The notes under the pieces were generated by a model. The model was not told the origin of the DNA and did no database searches. It was given only the letters and a program-made list of their open reading frames with translations. This document shows positions 19,152 through 28,309 of a DNA stretch of 36,181 nucleotides, one piece after another (positions within the stretch are counted from its first letter, which is position 1; each line of letters opens with the position of its first letter). This stretch comes from Methanothermococcus okinawensis (GTDB lineage: Archaea > AGJL01 > Methanococci > Methanococcales > Methanococcaceae), in assembly GCA_015663075.1 (NCBI GenBank), contig DQSV01000093.1:1-36181 (forward strand), in the 5' to 3' direction. A program made the translations under genes and the position numbers.

Positions 19152-20135
19152 ATGGATCCTTTAAAACACTATGAAAAAATTATTCAAAGAAAATTTAGAT
19201 ACAAGGATGCAATAGACCTTTGGAATGAAGGGGATGCCTATGATTTACTTTATTTAGCCTACTTACTTAAAAAATATTATAATTATAAAAGCAATAACTC
19301 CACCCTTAAAATGGATTTATGCTCCATAATAAATGCAAAATCTGGAAGATGTTCTGAGGATTGTATATTCTGTTCTCAATCCATATACAGTAAATCAAAT
19401 ATTAAAATATACGGATTGAAATCCAAGGAAGAGATTGTAAGATATGGAAAATATATGGAAAAGTATAGTAATAGATTTTCCATAGTGGTTAGTGGTAAAT
19501 CCCTGAGTAATGAGGAGTTTGAAAAAGTATTAAATATTATATATGAGTTAAAAGAAAAAACCTCCCTAAAAATCTGTGCCTCTTTGGGGCTACTTGATAA
19601 GGATAGGTTAAAGGAATTAAAGGAATATAATGTTAGAATACACTGCAATTTGGAAACCTCAAAGGATAATTTTAAAAATATATGTAAAACCCATGATTAT
19701 AAGGATAAAATAAAAACAATAGAATATGCAAAAAGATTGGGATTGGAGGTTTGTAGTGGAGGCATATTTGGTATTGGAGAATCCCATATAGATAGAATTA
19801 AAATGTTCCAAGAATTAAAGGAATTAAATGTTAATAGTGTGGCTCTAAATATAATACATCCAATAAGGGGCACAAAAATATACGATTTAATTAATAACAA
19901 AAAAATAAAGGAAATTACCCCTATGGAATCTTTAAAATCCATAGCAATGGCAAAAATATATATGCCAGATAGAGAAATACGCCTATGTGGAGGTAGGGAA
20001 TATAATTTAAGAGATATTCAAAGTTTGGCTCTATTGGCAATTGATGGTCTTATGATAGGCAACTATTTAACCACAAAAGGAAGATCTATAGATGATGACC
20101 TTCAGATGATAAGGGATATGGGATTTGTATGCTAA
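19152..20135 (+). CDS. bioB: Biotin synthase BioB (radical SAM), with atypical auxiliary-cluster ligands
   Basis: Inserts sulfur into dethiobiotin. The radical SAM cluster motif is Cys67-x3-Cys71-x2-Cys74 (GRCSEDCIFCSQS). Other BioB landmarks are KICASLG (Cys142, equivalent to E. coli Cys128), CNLETS, LEVCSGGIFGIGE (Cys201, equivalent to Cys188) and IRLCGGRE (Arg282, equivalent to the Arg260 cluster ligand). Unusually, the position of E. coli Cys97 (RFCMGAA) is Ser110 here, and Cys279 appears three residues before the arginine, where E. coli has Ser. Length 327 is normal. No other bio genes are near. The last 7 bases overlap larE, implying coupled translation. A different BioB-like function remains possible. 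Confidence 0.82.
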   Translation: MDPLKHYEKIIQRKFRYKDAIDLWNEGDAYDLLYLAYLLKKYYNYKSNNSTLKMDLCSIINAKSGRCSEDCIFCSQSIYSKSNIKIYGLKSKEEIVRYGKYMEKYSNRFSIVVSGKSLSNEEFEKVLNIIYELKEKTSLKICASLGLLDKDRLKELKEYNVRIHCNLETSKDNFKNICKTHDYKDKIKTIEYAKRLGLEVCSGGIFGIGESHIDRIKMFQELKELNVNSVALNIIHPIRGTKIYDLINNKKIKEITPMESLKSIAMAKIYMPDREIRLCGGREYNLRDIQSLALLAIDGLMIGNYLTTKGRSIDDDLQMIRDMGFVC

Positions 20136-20953
20136 TGGAAAAGTATAGAAAATTAAAGGAGTATTTTAAAGGAAAAATAACAATAGTGTCTTACTCTGGT
20201 GGGATGGACAGTTTATTGGTATCCTTAATGAGTAAATACCATAGTATATATACCCTTGCCCTAACTATAAATAACGGATTCTTTTTAGAGGATACCATCA
20301 ATAGAGCCGTAGAGTTAGCCAAAAAATATGATATAAACCATAAAGTTGTAAATATTAATTATTTAAAAAATAGGAGAATAATATCCCAAATAAATAAAAA
20401 CTTGGACAATAGATGCTATATATGTAAAAGATATATGGCTGAGGCACTTATAAAGGAGAGGGATAATTTAAAGAAGGGCAATGAATTAAATAATATTCCT
20501 AAGGGTAATTTAGATACTAAAAATATAATTGTAGTGGATGGGACAAACTATGATGATTTATTCGAGGATAGGCCTGGTATAAGGGCCTATAGGGAATACA
20601 ATATAAGATCCCCCCTTGCCGAATTAAAGATAGTTAAGAGGGATGTTAGGGATATGCTAAACTATATGAAGGTTCCCATTCCAAAGGAGGACTCCTGCTT
20701 AGCCACAAGGATATTAAACCCTCCCATTAATGAAAAAAAATTAAAAATGGTTAATGAGGCAGAGGACTTTTTAAATTCTTTTTTAAAAATTAATGGTTAT
20801 CTTAGAGTGAGACTCTTCCATGATATTGGTATTATTGAGGTAAATAGGGATGAGATTTATAAAATAGTGGATATTATTAATTTTGAAATAATAAGTAAAA
20901 AATTTAAAAATATAGGATTTAAAAAATGTACTTTGAGAATAGATAATATTTAA
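20129..20953 (+). CDS. larE: LarE-family PP-loop sulfurtransferase
   Basis: 274 residues of the ATP-PPi-loop LarE family, which adenylates a target carboxylate and donates sulfur from a cysteine or iron-sulfur cluster. Visible are the P-loop SGGMDS (23-28), the NRCYICK pair (Cys96, Cys99), VVDGTNYDD, RPGIRAYREY, RSPLAEL and EDSCLATRI, where Cys190 matches the position of the sulfur-donating cysteine of lactate-racemase LarE. Whether Cys190 is sacrificed or binds a cluster cannot be read. It starts inside bioB; ATG 20129 has GGGA at good spacing, and ATG 20135 is an alternative. No larB or larC is near, so the partner may be BioB rather than the nickel-pincer pathway. Confidence 0.82.
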   Translation: MLMEKYRKLKEYFKGKITIVSYSGGMDSLLVSLMSKYHSIYTLALTINNGFFLEDTINRAVELAKKYDINHKVVNINYLKNRRIISQINKNLDNRCYICKRYMAEALIKERDNLKKGNELNNIPKGNLDTKNIIVVDGTNYDDLFEDRPGIRAYREYNIRSPLAELKIVKRDVRDMLNYMKVPIPKEDSCLATRILNPPINEKKLKMVNEAEDFLNSFLKINGYLRVRLFHDIGIIEVNRDEIYKIVDIINFEIISKKFKNIGFKKCTLRIDNI

Positions 20954-21059
20954 AATAGGTGTTTATATAATAAAAAAAATAAAATAAAAATAATATAAGT
21001 AAAATACATAACTTTAACTTATAATTTATAACTTAAAATAAAAAAAATAGGGTGCGATT

Positions 21060-22307
21060 ATGGAAAGTTATATCCAAAATTTATTTGCTGATAGAATAGG
21101 AGGAAAAAACTTTGGTAAGGAGGATGTAATTTACAAATTTGAAAAAATAAAAAGAGCAAAGATGGAAGCAAAAAAAAGATTCCCCGATGTGGAACTAATA
21201 GACATGGGTGTAGGAGAGCCTGATGAGATGGCTGACCCTGAAGTTATAGAGGTACTTTACAATGAGGCAAAAAAGCATGAAAATAGGGGCTATGCAGATA
21301 ATGGAATACAGGAGTTAAAGGATGCTGTTCCAGATTACATGGAGAAAGTATATGGAGTTAAAAACATAGACCCTGTAAATGAGGTAATACATTCCATGGG
21401 TTCAAAACCTGCCTTGGCTTATATAACCTCTGTATTTATAAATCCTGGAGATATTACTCTTATGACAGTTCCAGGATACCCTGTAACTGCTACCCACACC
21501 CAATGGTATGGAGGTAAGGTTTATAACCTTCCCCTTCTTGAAGAAAATGGGTTTTTACCTGATTTGGAAAGTATTCCAGAGGATGTAAAAAGAAAGGCCA
21601 AGATACTTTACTTAAACTATCCGAATAACCCAACAGGAGCCCAGGCCACTGTGGAGTTCTATAAAGAGGTTGTAGATTTTGCAAGGGATAACAACATAAT
21701 AGTGGTTCAGGATGCAGCCTATGGAGCCCTTACCTACAATGGCAAACCCCTTTCATTTTTATCAATAGAGGGAGCAAAGGATGTGGGAGTAGAAATACAT
21801 AGTTTTTCAAAGGCCTACAATATGACTGGTTGGAGATTGGCCTTTGTTGTTGGAAATGAGTTAATTGTAAAGGGATTTGCAACAGTTAAGGATAATTTTG
21901 ATAGTGGGCAATTCATACCTATTCAAAAGGCAGGAATATATTGCTTAAAACATCCTGAAATTACAGAAAGAGTTAGGAAGAAATACGAAAGAAGACTTAA
22001 AAAAATGGTAAATATATTTAAGGAGTTAGGATTTGATGCCAAAATGCCAGGGGGGACCTTCTATCTCTACTTAAAAATACCAAAGGGTATAAAAGAAGGT
22101 AAAACCTTTAAAAGTGCCGAGGAGTTTTCTCAATACCTTATAAGGGAGAAACTTATATCCACAGTACCTTGGGATGATGCAGGAAGTTATATAAGATTGG
22201 CAGCCTGCTTCCCAGCATTTAAGGATGGGGCAGTATCTGAAGAGGAGGAAGATAGAATATTAAACGAGGTAAATAATAGACTATCCGATATTGAATTTAT
22301 ATTTTAA
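21060..22307 (+). CDS. dapL: LL-diaminopimelate aminotransferase
   Basis: A PLP enzyme converting tetrahydrodipicolinate to LL-diaminopimelate in one step, the lysine route of methanococci. The 415-residue protein shows IDMGVGEPDEMADPEV at the N-terminus, the YADNGIQELKDAV segment, NYPNNPTGAQAT, QDAAYGALTYNG, the PLP-lysine motif SFSKAYNMTGWRL, and the terminal RLAACFPAFK with the substrate-carboxylate arginine. Length and order fit methanogen DapL. GGTGC precedes the ATG. It sits about 100 bases after larE and may be transcribed separately. Aspartate kinase at the left edge feeds the same pathway. Confidence 0.93.
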   Translation: MESYIQNLFADRIGGKNFGKEDVIYKFEKIKRAKMEAKKRFPDVELIDMGVGEPDEMADPEVIEVLYNEAKKHENRGYADNGIQELKDAVPDYMEKVYGVKNIDPVNEVIHSMGSKPALAYITSVFINPGDITLMTVPGYPVTATHTQWYGGKVYNLPLLEENGFLPDLESIPEDVKRKAKILYLNYPNNPTGAQATVEFYKEVVDFARDNNIIVVQDAAYGALTYNGKPLSFLSIEGAKDVGVEIHSFSKAYNMTGWRLAFVVGNELIVKGFATVKDNFDSGQFIPIQKAGIYCLKHPEITERVRKKYERRLKKMVNIFKELGFDAKMPGGTFYLYLKIPKGIKEGKTFKSAEEFSQYLIREKLISTVPWDDAGSYIRLAACFPAFKDGAVSEEEEDRILNEVNNRLSDIEFIF

Positions 22308-22533
22308 AATTTTATTTTATTCTTATTGCTATTTTTTTAATTTTATTATTCCTATTTTTATTATTTTATATAGTATATTATTTTTGTTGCAATGTTATAT
22401 AATTACAAATAAATTTTTTATTATTCCAAATAATTATTTAATGAATGTTATTATAGTACGAATGATAATTAATGTTATATTTATTATAATTTTATCATTT
22501 ATTGTTATATAATTTATACATCCAGGTGAAATT

Positions 22534-23952
22534 ATGAATATAATAGTGATAGGGGGAGGAACTTCAGGGCTACTCTCTGCACTGGCTCTTGAAAAAAAGG
22601 GCCATGATGTAACAGTTATAGAAAAAAATAAAGTTGGTGGCCTCTGTAGAAGTGAATATATTGATGATGGGTATACTGTTGATATAGGAGTTCATGCCAT
22701 TACAATGTTAAATAATGGTCCATTAATTAGGTTGTTAAAAAAGTACTCAAAATACATCCCAAATTTTAGACCCTATGGGGATTATTATGTTAGATTAGAT
22801 AAACTATACACCATACCTGTTTCCATGCAGGAATGGACCACTACTCCCATAGTTCCAAATAGGGATAAGATACTTATTACCACAAAGATGATAGATTTAA
22901 TGACCTCTGGTTTTTCTAAGGAAACCTCTGTTTATGATGTTATTAAGAACATGAATTTAAGTGATAAGTCCATAGATTTTTTTAATACTATATCCTACTT
23001 TTTAAGTGGTGAGGATATTAAAAAAACTCCATTATGGAGATTATTCACAGGGGCAGGTTATATTCCGGAGGATGATATTCTACCCTTCATATATGAAGAT
23101 TTAAAAATAAATCTCTTAAAAACTGTGTTATTTAAAAAAATAAATAAGGAAAGAATTAGAAATATTTTAAATGATGGATTTTTAAACTCCATAAGGAGTG
23201 GATCCAAAAGATACATAAGAAAATTTATAAATAAACCAAGATACTGGACCCAGGGCTATCCTATTGGTGGAATTCAATCACTATGTGATTCTATACTTTA
23301 CTCCCTAAATAAAACAAAAATCATTGAGGGAGAGAAAGTTATAAAAATCCTTGAATACAATGAAAATGAAGAAAAATCAGGTTATATTGTTGAAACTGAC
23401 AGGAACAACTACTATGCTGATGTTGTAATATACTCTGCTCCCTCTAGGCTTCTTCCTAAGATTGCAGAAATAGATGAAATTAAAAGGAATAAAGATAAAT
23501 TGGAAGGTATAAAATTCACAAAATCCCTAACTGTATGGATAGGTCATGAAAAAAATCCCCTTGATTACACTGGCTCAGAGATATGGATAGATCATCCTTG
23601 CTGGGCTACTTGTGTATCAAATTATGATAAAAATTTAGCCCCTCCTGGAAAGCATTTATTGGGATTCTCCTTTGTAAATACAAAAAAAGAAGAGGCTCTA
23701 AATATTATTGAAAACAAAATAAACATAAACATAGATAGAGCCCATATGATCCATTTTCAAGAATGTATTCCTGAACAGGCCTCCTGTACCGTTGGACAAT
23801 ATTTTGTTTATCCAAAAATTAAGGATAATTTTTATGTTGTTGGAACAGATGCTGATCCAAGGAGTATGGGTATTACAAGGGCAGCATACTCTGTTGAGGT
23901 AATGCTATCTGAGTTTGATAATTCATTTAAAAAAATAAATATGGATAGATAA
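22534..23952 (+). CDS. FAD-dependent oxidoreductase, phytoene desaturase/amine oxidase type
   Basis: 472 residues. The N-terminal dinucleotide-binding motif (VIGGGTSGLLSALALEKKGHDVTVIEKN) is followed by GGLCRSEY, the usual second FAD signature of this superfamily, and near the C-terminus the third FAD-binding block FYVVGTDADPRSMGITRAAYS. The middle holds WTQGYPIGGIQSLCDSI. The family includes carotenoid desaturases and protoporphyrinogen oxidases. In an archaeon without obvious carotenoid genes nearby it could act on isoprenoid lipids or another polyene, which is inference. GGTGA precedes the ATG. The ferredoxin gene follows on the same strand after 147 bases, a possible electron partner. Confidence 0.8.
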   Translation: MNIIVIGGGTSGLLSALALEKKGHDVTVIEKNKVGGLCRSEYIDDGYTVDIGVHAITMLNNGPLIRLLKKYSKYIPNFRPYGDYYVRLDKLYTIPVSMQEWTTTPIVPNRDKILITTKMIDLMTSGFSKETSVYDVIKNMNLSDKSIDFFNTISYFLSGEDIKKTPLWRLFTGAGYIPEDDILPFIYEDLKINLLKTVLFKKINKERIRNILNDGFLNSIRSGSKRYIRKFINKPRYWTQGYPIGGIQSLCDSILYSLNKTKIIEGEKVIKILEYNENEEKSGYIVETDRNNYYADVVIYSAPSRLLPKIAEIDEIKRNKDKLEGIKFTKSLTVWIGHEKNPLDYTGSEIWIDHPCWATCVSNYDKNLAPPGKHLLGFSFVNTKKEEALNIIENKININIDRAHMIHFQECIPEQASCTVGQYFVYPKIKDNFYVVGTDADPRSMGITRAAYSVEVMLSEFDNSFKKINMDR

Positions 23953-24099
23953 TATAACTAAATTATAATATATACCTTAATAGATATACATTCTAAAATA
24001 TATAAAAAACTATAAAAATTATGAGTGTGAACTATAAATAGCAGTATTACATAAAAATATTTTTTAAAATCATATTATATTAAATTTAGAGGTGATTTT

Positions 24100-24285
24100 A
24101 TGAGCGTAATTATTGACTATGATAAATGCAAGGGACCAGATTGTGCAGAGTGTGTAAATGCTTGTCCTATGGAAGTATTTGAAATAGAGGATGCCAAGGT
24201 AGTAGTTGCCAACGAAGAGGTATGTACATTCTGTATGGTTTGTGAGGATGTTTGCCCAGTAGGGGCAGTAAAGGTCAAAGATTAA
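24100..24285 (+). CDS. Small 2[4Fe-4S] ferredoxin
   Basis: 61 residues with two cluster motifs. The first is CKGPDCAECVNACP, where four rather than two residues separate the first two cysteines. The second is the regular CTFCMVCEDVCP. The first motif's longer spacing is common in methanogen ferredoxins and some polyferredoxin modules. It carries low-potential electrons in the cytoplasm; the partners are unknown. AGGTGAT precedes the ATG. The preceding flavoprotein gene is a candidate partner by position only. Confidence 0.92.
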   Translation: MSVIIDYDKCKGPDCAECVNACPMEVFEIEDAKVVVANEEVCTFCMVCEDVCPVGAVKVKD

Positions 24286-24581
24286 TTAAACTCATTAAAA
24301 ATAACAATAAATAATATGTCTCATTAAAGACAATATTATTTTAATGTCCTAATTTGTTTTAAAACTTTTATTACTTTTTATTAAGTTATTATTTTTTGTC
24401 AATTTTTAGTATTGAAGTCTTACACATGACATCTTAAACTTATAAAAATTTATCTTCATTCAATTCTTCTACATTCAACGGAGATTCTTTAGAAGCATGA
24501 TTTTATAATTGCATTTTTCTTTTATAGGTTATTTATTTTTTTGTATATATTATAGAGAGACAATAAAATAATAATTAATAA

Positions 24582-25325
24582 TTACATGTTATATAGATAT
24601 ATAATTATAGACGCAGTAATAATTCCAGAAATTAGGCCTAATATGGCATATAAACTATAATTTATTGATATTTCGTCCTGTATTTTTTCAGAAGTGTTAT
24701 TTGTAATGACCGTTTTGTTATTATTTACTCCCTCATTGTTGGTAATATTCTTTTCATAAATATTGATGGTAGGATTTGTCTCTTTCTCTGCCGTATTTCT
24801 TATACTCTCTTCAGTACTACTTATATTACCTGATATGTTATCTTCTATATTTTCCTCAGTATTGTCTTCTAAGGTGTTCATAGTTGTTGATTCATTAGTA
24901 GTATTGCTTAATATTTCATCCTTCTGCTGTTGATTAGAGAATGCTATCTCAGTATTATTGATCCTATATAAAGTATACATTTTTATATAATTTATTGGAC
25001 TATTATATACTACATATTTTACACTTACTACTATTGTGTATTTATCCATACTATTATTTATTATCTGGCCAGAAATATTTATATAAAACTTATTATTTTC
25101 TTCAATATAGGGCATATAGATTGCGTTTTTTTCAAATAATATTCCATTACTTTTTAAAGTTAGATTAAAATTATTAACGGGATAATTAGGTTCAAATGTA
25201 TATTCAAATAATATTTTAGAGGTATTATCAAATATGTATTCTGGATGTATATTTATATATTCATAACCATAGCATGTTGTGATGGATATTAATACAATAG
25301 TTATTAAAAATATTAACTTTCTCAT
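24582..25325 (-). CDS. Secreted, C-terminally membrane-anchored protein with a sequon-rich stalk
   Basis: 247 residues, no recognised family. Residues 1-20 are a signal peptide (KLIFLITIVLISITTCYG). About 21-125 look like a beta-rich extracellular domain. About 130-215 are a low-complexity Asn/Thr/Glu/Ser stalk, and about 222-245 are a single membrane helix (LYAILGLISGIITASIIIYLY). At least thirteen N-x-S/T sites are visible (for example NTTNES, NISGNISS, NNTSE), far above chance even for an Asn-rich protein. It is probably an N-glycosylated surface protein. GGGAT lies before the ATG. It is downstream of rfcL on the same strand only if rfcL's transcript reads through 135 bases. Confidence 0.75.
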   Translation of the reverse strand: MRKLIFLITIVLISITTCYGYEYINIHPEYIFDNTSKILFEYTFEPNYPVNNFNLTLKSNGILFEKNAIYMPYIEENNKFYINISGQIINNSMDKYTIVVSVKYVVYNSPINYIKMYTLYRINNTEIAFSNQQQKDEILSNTTNESTTMNTLEDNTEENIEDNISGNISSTEESIRNTAEKETNPTINIYEKNITNNEGVNNNKTVITNNTSEKIQDEISINYSLYAILGLISGIITASIIIYLYNM

Positions 25326-25460
25326 ATTATCCCTGGCATTACTTATAATTTAATTTAAGAAGATGTATTAAATAATACATTTAATAGATTTTTAAATGTA
25401 ATCTTATGTTATTATTAAAGAATATATATAAATATGTAATGCATTTATTAATAAAAGTAG

Positions 25461-27008
25461 TTATAAAAACGTTTCTAAGGTGGCCTGTTTTAAATTGCTC
25501 TTTTTATCTTTGGTTTTACCATTATTTTTCTTATAGTTTTTGTTAGATAATTTATTATTTTTTTTACATAGAATATTCTCTGATTTATCCATATTGGATT
25601 CAACTACAGTATCTCCATTTTCTTTAGAATCCCTATTAATATTTTTAATATCTTCCAAGTTTTCACTGCCAATATTTTCCACTGTATCTATACTAAACCC
25701 ATTAGATAAGGGTGATTCCATATTTCTTTTTTCATTTTCTCTGTCTTCAGTTTTTTTACATTTTATATTTTCTTCTATTATATTATATATTTTTTTGGCA
25801 ATCTTTTTATCTGTTAAATATTCCAATTCCTCAATGGTAAATTTATAAAATTCAGCAATTTCTGCTGCAACACTTTGGTTATATTTACAAATAATACGTA
25901 AGTATATTAAATCCTCTCTGGCTCTTTTGGTGGATACATGGGATTTTGATTTGATTTTAGATAATATTTTTTTTAATAGGGCCTTGGAACCCTGTTCTTT
26001 ACTAAGTTTTGTAAATACTGTTGGCCTAGAGTATGAAGAAAACCCCCTATATTTCTCCCTCTTAGCAAGGGCCACTCCTGCAGTCATAAGTGCTGAGGCA
26101 TATTTCCAAAGGCCATAATTCTGTCTTTTATGCACTCTACCTAAGAATACATCTGCCTTTGATAGGTAGTCGTAGGCCAGGGCAATGTCCTCATTTTTTT
26201 TATATTCCCTTGGAATATTTTCGGCAATCCATTCCTCAATGGTTTGAATATCCTCTTTTAAATCATAGGTTGTAGATAGGGCAATATCATAGTGGGTAGT
26301 TTTCAATATGATTCTTATTGCATCAAAGATATTTTTTTCAACATCCCTATCGTGTAAATCCTTAGCACCCTCTCGGTTTAAATCTCCCCCCAGGGCAAGG
26401 GACTCCAAATCATTAATCGCAGCCCTAACATCTCCCCCAGCATGTTTGGCAATTGTTTTAAGAATTTTATCATCTACCTCTAAACCCTCTTTCAGTAATA
26501 TTCTTCTTAATAGAGGTACAATAGAATTGGTATGCACTGCACCTATTTTTATAACCTTACAGGCCTGCCTTAAAGGCCTAAGGGATGGTTTATAAATATC
26601 ATTTGCCGTTAAAATTAATGGATTTTTTGCTATCCTTATTATTCTCAATATTTCCCTTAGTCCCCCCTTATCATAGTTTCCAGATATTCCATCCACTTCA
26701 TCCAAGATAATCAGTGTTCTTCTTCCAGAAAGTGATTTGGATATTGAGGCATTTCCAACAACCTGTTTAATAATGTCACTATTTCTCTTATCACTGGCAT
26801 TTAATTCAATAACCTCAAAGTTGTAGTCCCTTCCAAGGGCTGTTGCCAAGGTTGTTTTACCACAACCTGGGGGGCCAACAAGCAATACAGGTTTTGTGGT
26901 TTTACCTTCAATGTAATCCTCAATCCATTTTTTTAATTCCTCCTTTACTTTATTATTACCAACCACCTCCTCCATAGACTTTGGCCTATGTTTTTCGACC
27001 CAGCTCAT
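25461..27008 (-). CDS. rfcL: Replication factor C large subunit
   Basis: Clamp-loader subunit that opens the PCNA ring. The 515-residue protein has the RFC box II start WVEKHRPKSMEEVVGN, Walker A GPPGCGKTTLA, Walker B LIILDEVDGI, sensor 1 LILTAND, and sensor 2 GGDVRAAINDLE. The C-terminal 100 residues are a charged low-complexity tail ending in a PIP box, QATLETFL, which docks on PCNA. No intein interrupts the P-loop, unlike some relatives' RFC subunits. GGTGAT precedes the ATG. The small subunit is not in the window. Confidence 0.95.
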   Translation of the reverse strand: MSWVEKHRPKSMEEVVGNNKVKEELKKWIEDYIEGKTTKPVLLVGPPGCGKTTLATALGRDYNFEVIELNASDKRNSDIIKQVVGNASISKSLSGRRTLIILDEVDGISGNYDKGGLREILRIIRIAKNPLILTANDIYKPSLRPLRQACKVIKIGAVHTNSIVPLLRRILLKEGLEVDDKILKTIAKHAGGDVRAAINDLESLALGGDLNREGAKDLHDRDVEKNIFDAIRIILKTTHYDIALSTTYDLKEDIQTIEEWIAENIPREYKKNEDIALAYDYLSKADVFLGRVHKRQNYGLWKYASALMTAGVALAKREKYRGFSSYSRPTVFTKLSKEQGSKALLKKILSKIKSKSHVSTKRAREDLIYLRIICKYNQSVAAEIAEFYKFTIEELEYLTDKKIAKKIYNIIEENIKCKKTEDRENEKRNMESPLSNGFSIDTVENIGSENLEDIKNINRDSKENGDTVVESNMDKSENILCKKNNKLSNKNYKKNNGKTKDKKSNLKQATLETFL

Positions 27009-27384
27009 AATATCACCAAGTAGTAGAATATTAATAAAACCTTAGTCTCATCATTTATTAATATAACTAATCCTTTAAAAAGTCTTAATTTAAAGTTTAC
27101 ATCGACTTTAGGCAGAAGGATCCATAGAATCAGTTTTTCTTCTCGAAATAGAAGATAATGATCTTTTTCTGCACTAATACTATCAAGGACCCTGTTAAAA
27201 ACTAGAACTTTTTTGTAAGTTATTATTCTATAATTATTATAAATTGAGTAGATGTTTACGTTAAGTTAGTAAGTCTAAATTAAAAAATAATATAATAATA
27301 TATAAAATTTTTTTAAAATGCAATAGTTAAAATAACTTTAAAAAATAATAAAAAATAATATTATAAATATATATTATGGATTTA
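27009..27384. other. Spacer upstream of rfcL with a long start-less open frame
   Basis: 376 bases between frhB's end and rfcL's start, both on the minus strand. A minus-strand frame stays open for 86 codons (27265 to the stop at 27005) but has no usable start codon. The region around 27110-27210 is less AT-rich than other spacers. It must include the rfcL promoter. See the finding for this interval. Confidence 0.35.
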
Positions 27385-28239
27385 TTATTCTATAATAGGC
27401 ACTGGCAAGCCTAACTCCTTTCTGTGTTCAATTTCTTTAATGTTCTTTTCCTTCTTAGTTAATGCAAGTTTTTTAAGTATGCCCAGTCCAAATTTGCCTT
27501 CATCAATAGGCTTGGTTTCTAAATAGCCCCCATCTATCATTTTTTTAATAATTTCCTCCCCCTTCTTAGTTCTTAAAAACACAGAACTCCAACCATCTGG
27601 GCTTCCAACGGAGCCTGTTGAAATATCTGCCAATTCTGCAGTATAGTCAGTACAAACATGGCAGGCTATCTGTTCATAGGGATGGGTTTCCTTCAACTTA
27701 ACAGATTTTGTTTCTCCCCACTTGGTATATACCCAGAATTTACCCTTTCCAATATCTGTCTTAACAACATCCTCCAATCTTGCACCACAAAGTTCCTCTA
27801 CCACTGTTTTCATGCCATTATAAGGAAAGTTTTCCATACAAAATATACCTATGGTCAATGCAATCTTATCTGTTACATGCCTTAATCCCACTGGATATTT
27901 AATGGCCTTTTTTGTGGATATTATTTGACAGGGAGTACCTACAACCCCAATCTTATCACAACCATACTCCCTAACAGCACTTTTCAAAAGACTTATATTT
28001 GGACATACTGTATATTTTGTACCTGCTGCTTCAATAACCTCTTCTGGTGTTGTGGCAACCTTTGGTACAGGCTTAAATTTCTCTCCCCTATCTGCAACAA
28101 TAACCCCATCCAATATGTTATTTTCCAATCCATAAATGAAAGTGGCAGAAACTATCCCTCCATCCTGGGATTTTTTTAATATCCTTTTATCTGTGGCCCT
28201 TGCTGAGATTATACTATTATACTTTCCAAAGGGATCCAT
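27385..28239 (-). CDS. frhB: F420-reducing hydrogenase, beta subunit (F420-binding flavoprotein)
   Basis: Passes electrons from the hydrogenase iron-sulfur chain through FAD to coenzyme F420. The 284-residue protein has the FrhB/FdhB family features [47 protein letters not shown] and [20 protein letters not shown]; these cysteines bind a 4Fe-4S cluster. It is the last gene of the fruA-D-G-B operon, 70 bases after the gamma subunit gene. AGGTGA precedes the ATG. Formate dehydrogenase beta subunits are related, but the operon settles the assignment. Confidence 0.95.
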   Translation of the reverse strand: MDPFGKYNSIISARATDKRILKKSQDGGIVSATFIYGLENNILDGVIVADRGEKFKPVPKVATTPEEVIEAAGTKYTVCPNISLLKSAVREYGCDKIGVVGTPCQIISTKKAIKYPVGLRHVTDKIALTIGIFCMENFPYNGMKTVVEELCGARLEDVVKTDIGKGKFWVYTKWGETKSVKLKETHPYEQIACHVCTDYTAELADISTGSVGSPDGWSSVFLRTKKGEEIIKKMIDGGYLETKPIDEGKFGLGILKKLALTKKEKNIKEIEHRKELGLPVPIIE

Positions 28240-28309
28240 AAATTCACCTCTATAATATCAATTTCTAAGTAAGAATTAATAATTTAAATAATAAATAAAT
28301 TAAAATTTA

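Noticed and set aside
22291-22512. 73-codon hydrophobic plus-strand frame after dapL
   Set aside because: It overlaps the end of dapL, lacks a ribosome binding site, and consists of Ile/Phe/Tyr/Asn codons expected from random AT-rich DNA.
24420-24520. Short plus-strand open piece (SSFNSSTFNGDSLEA) and palindromic words between ferredoxin and the secreted protein
   Set aside because: Too short, with no repeat partner elsewhere in the window and no RNA box motifs.
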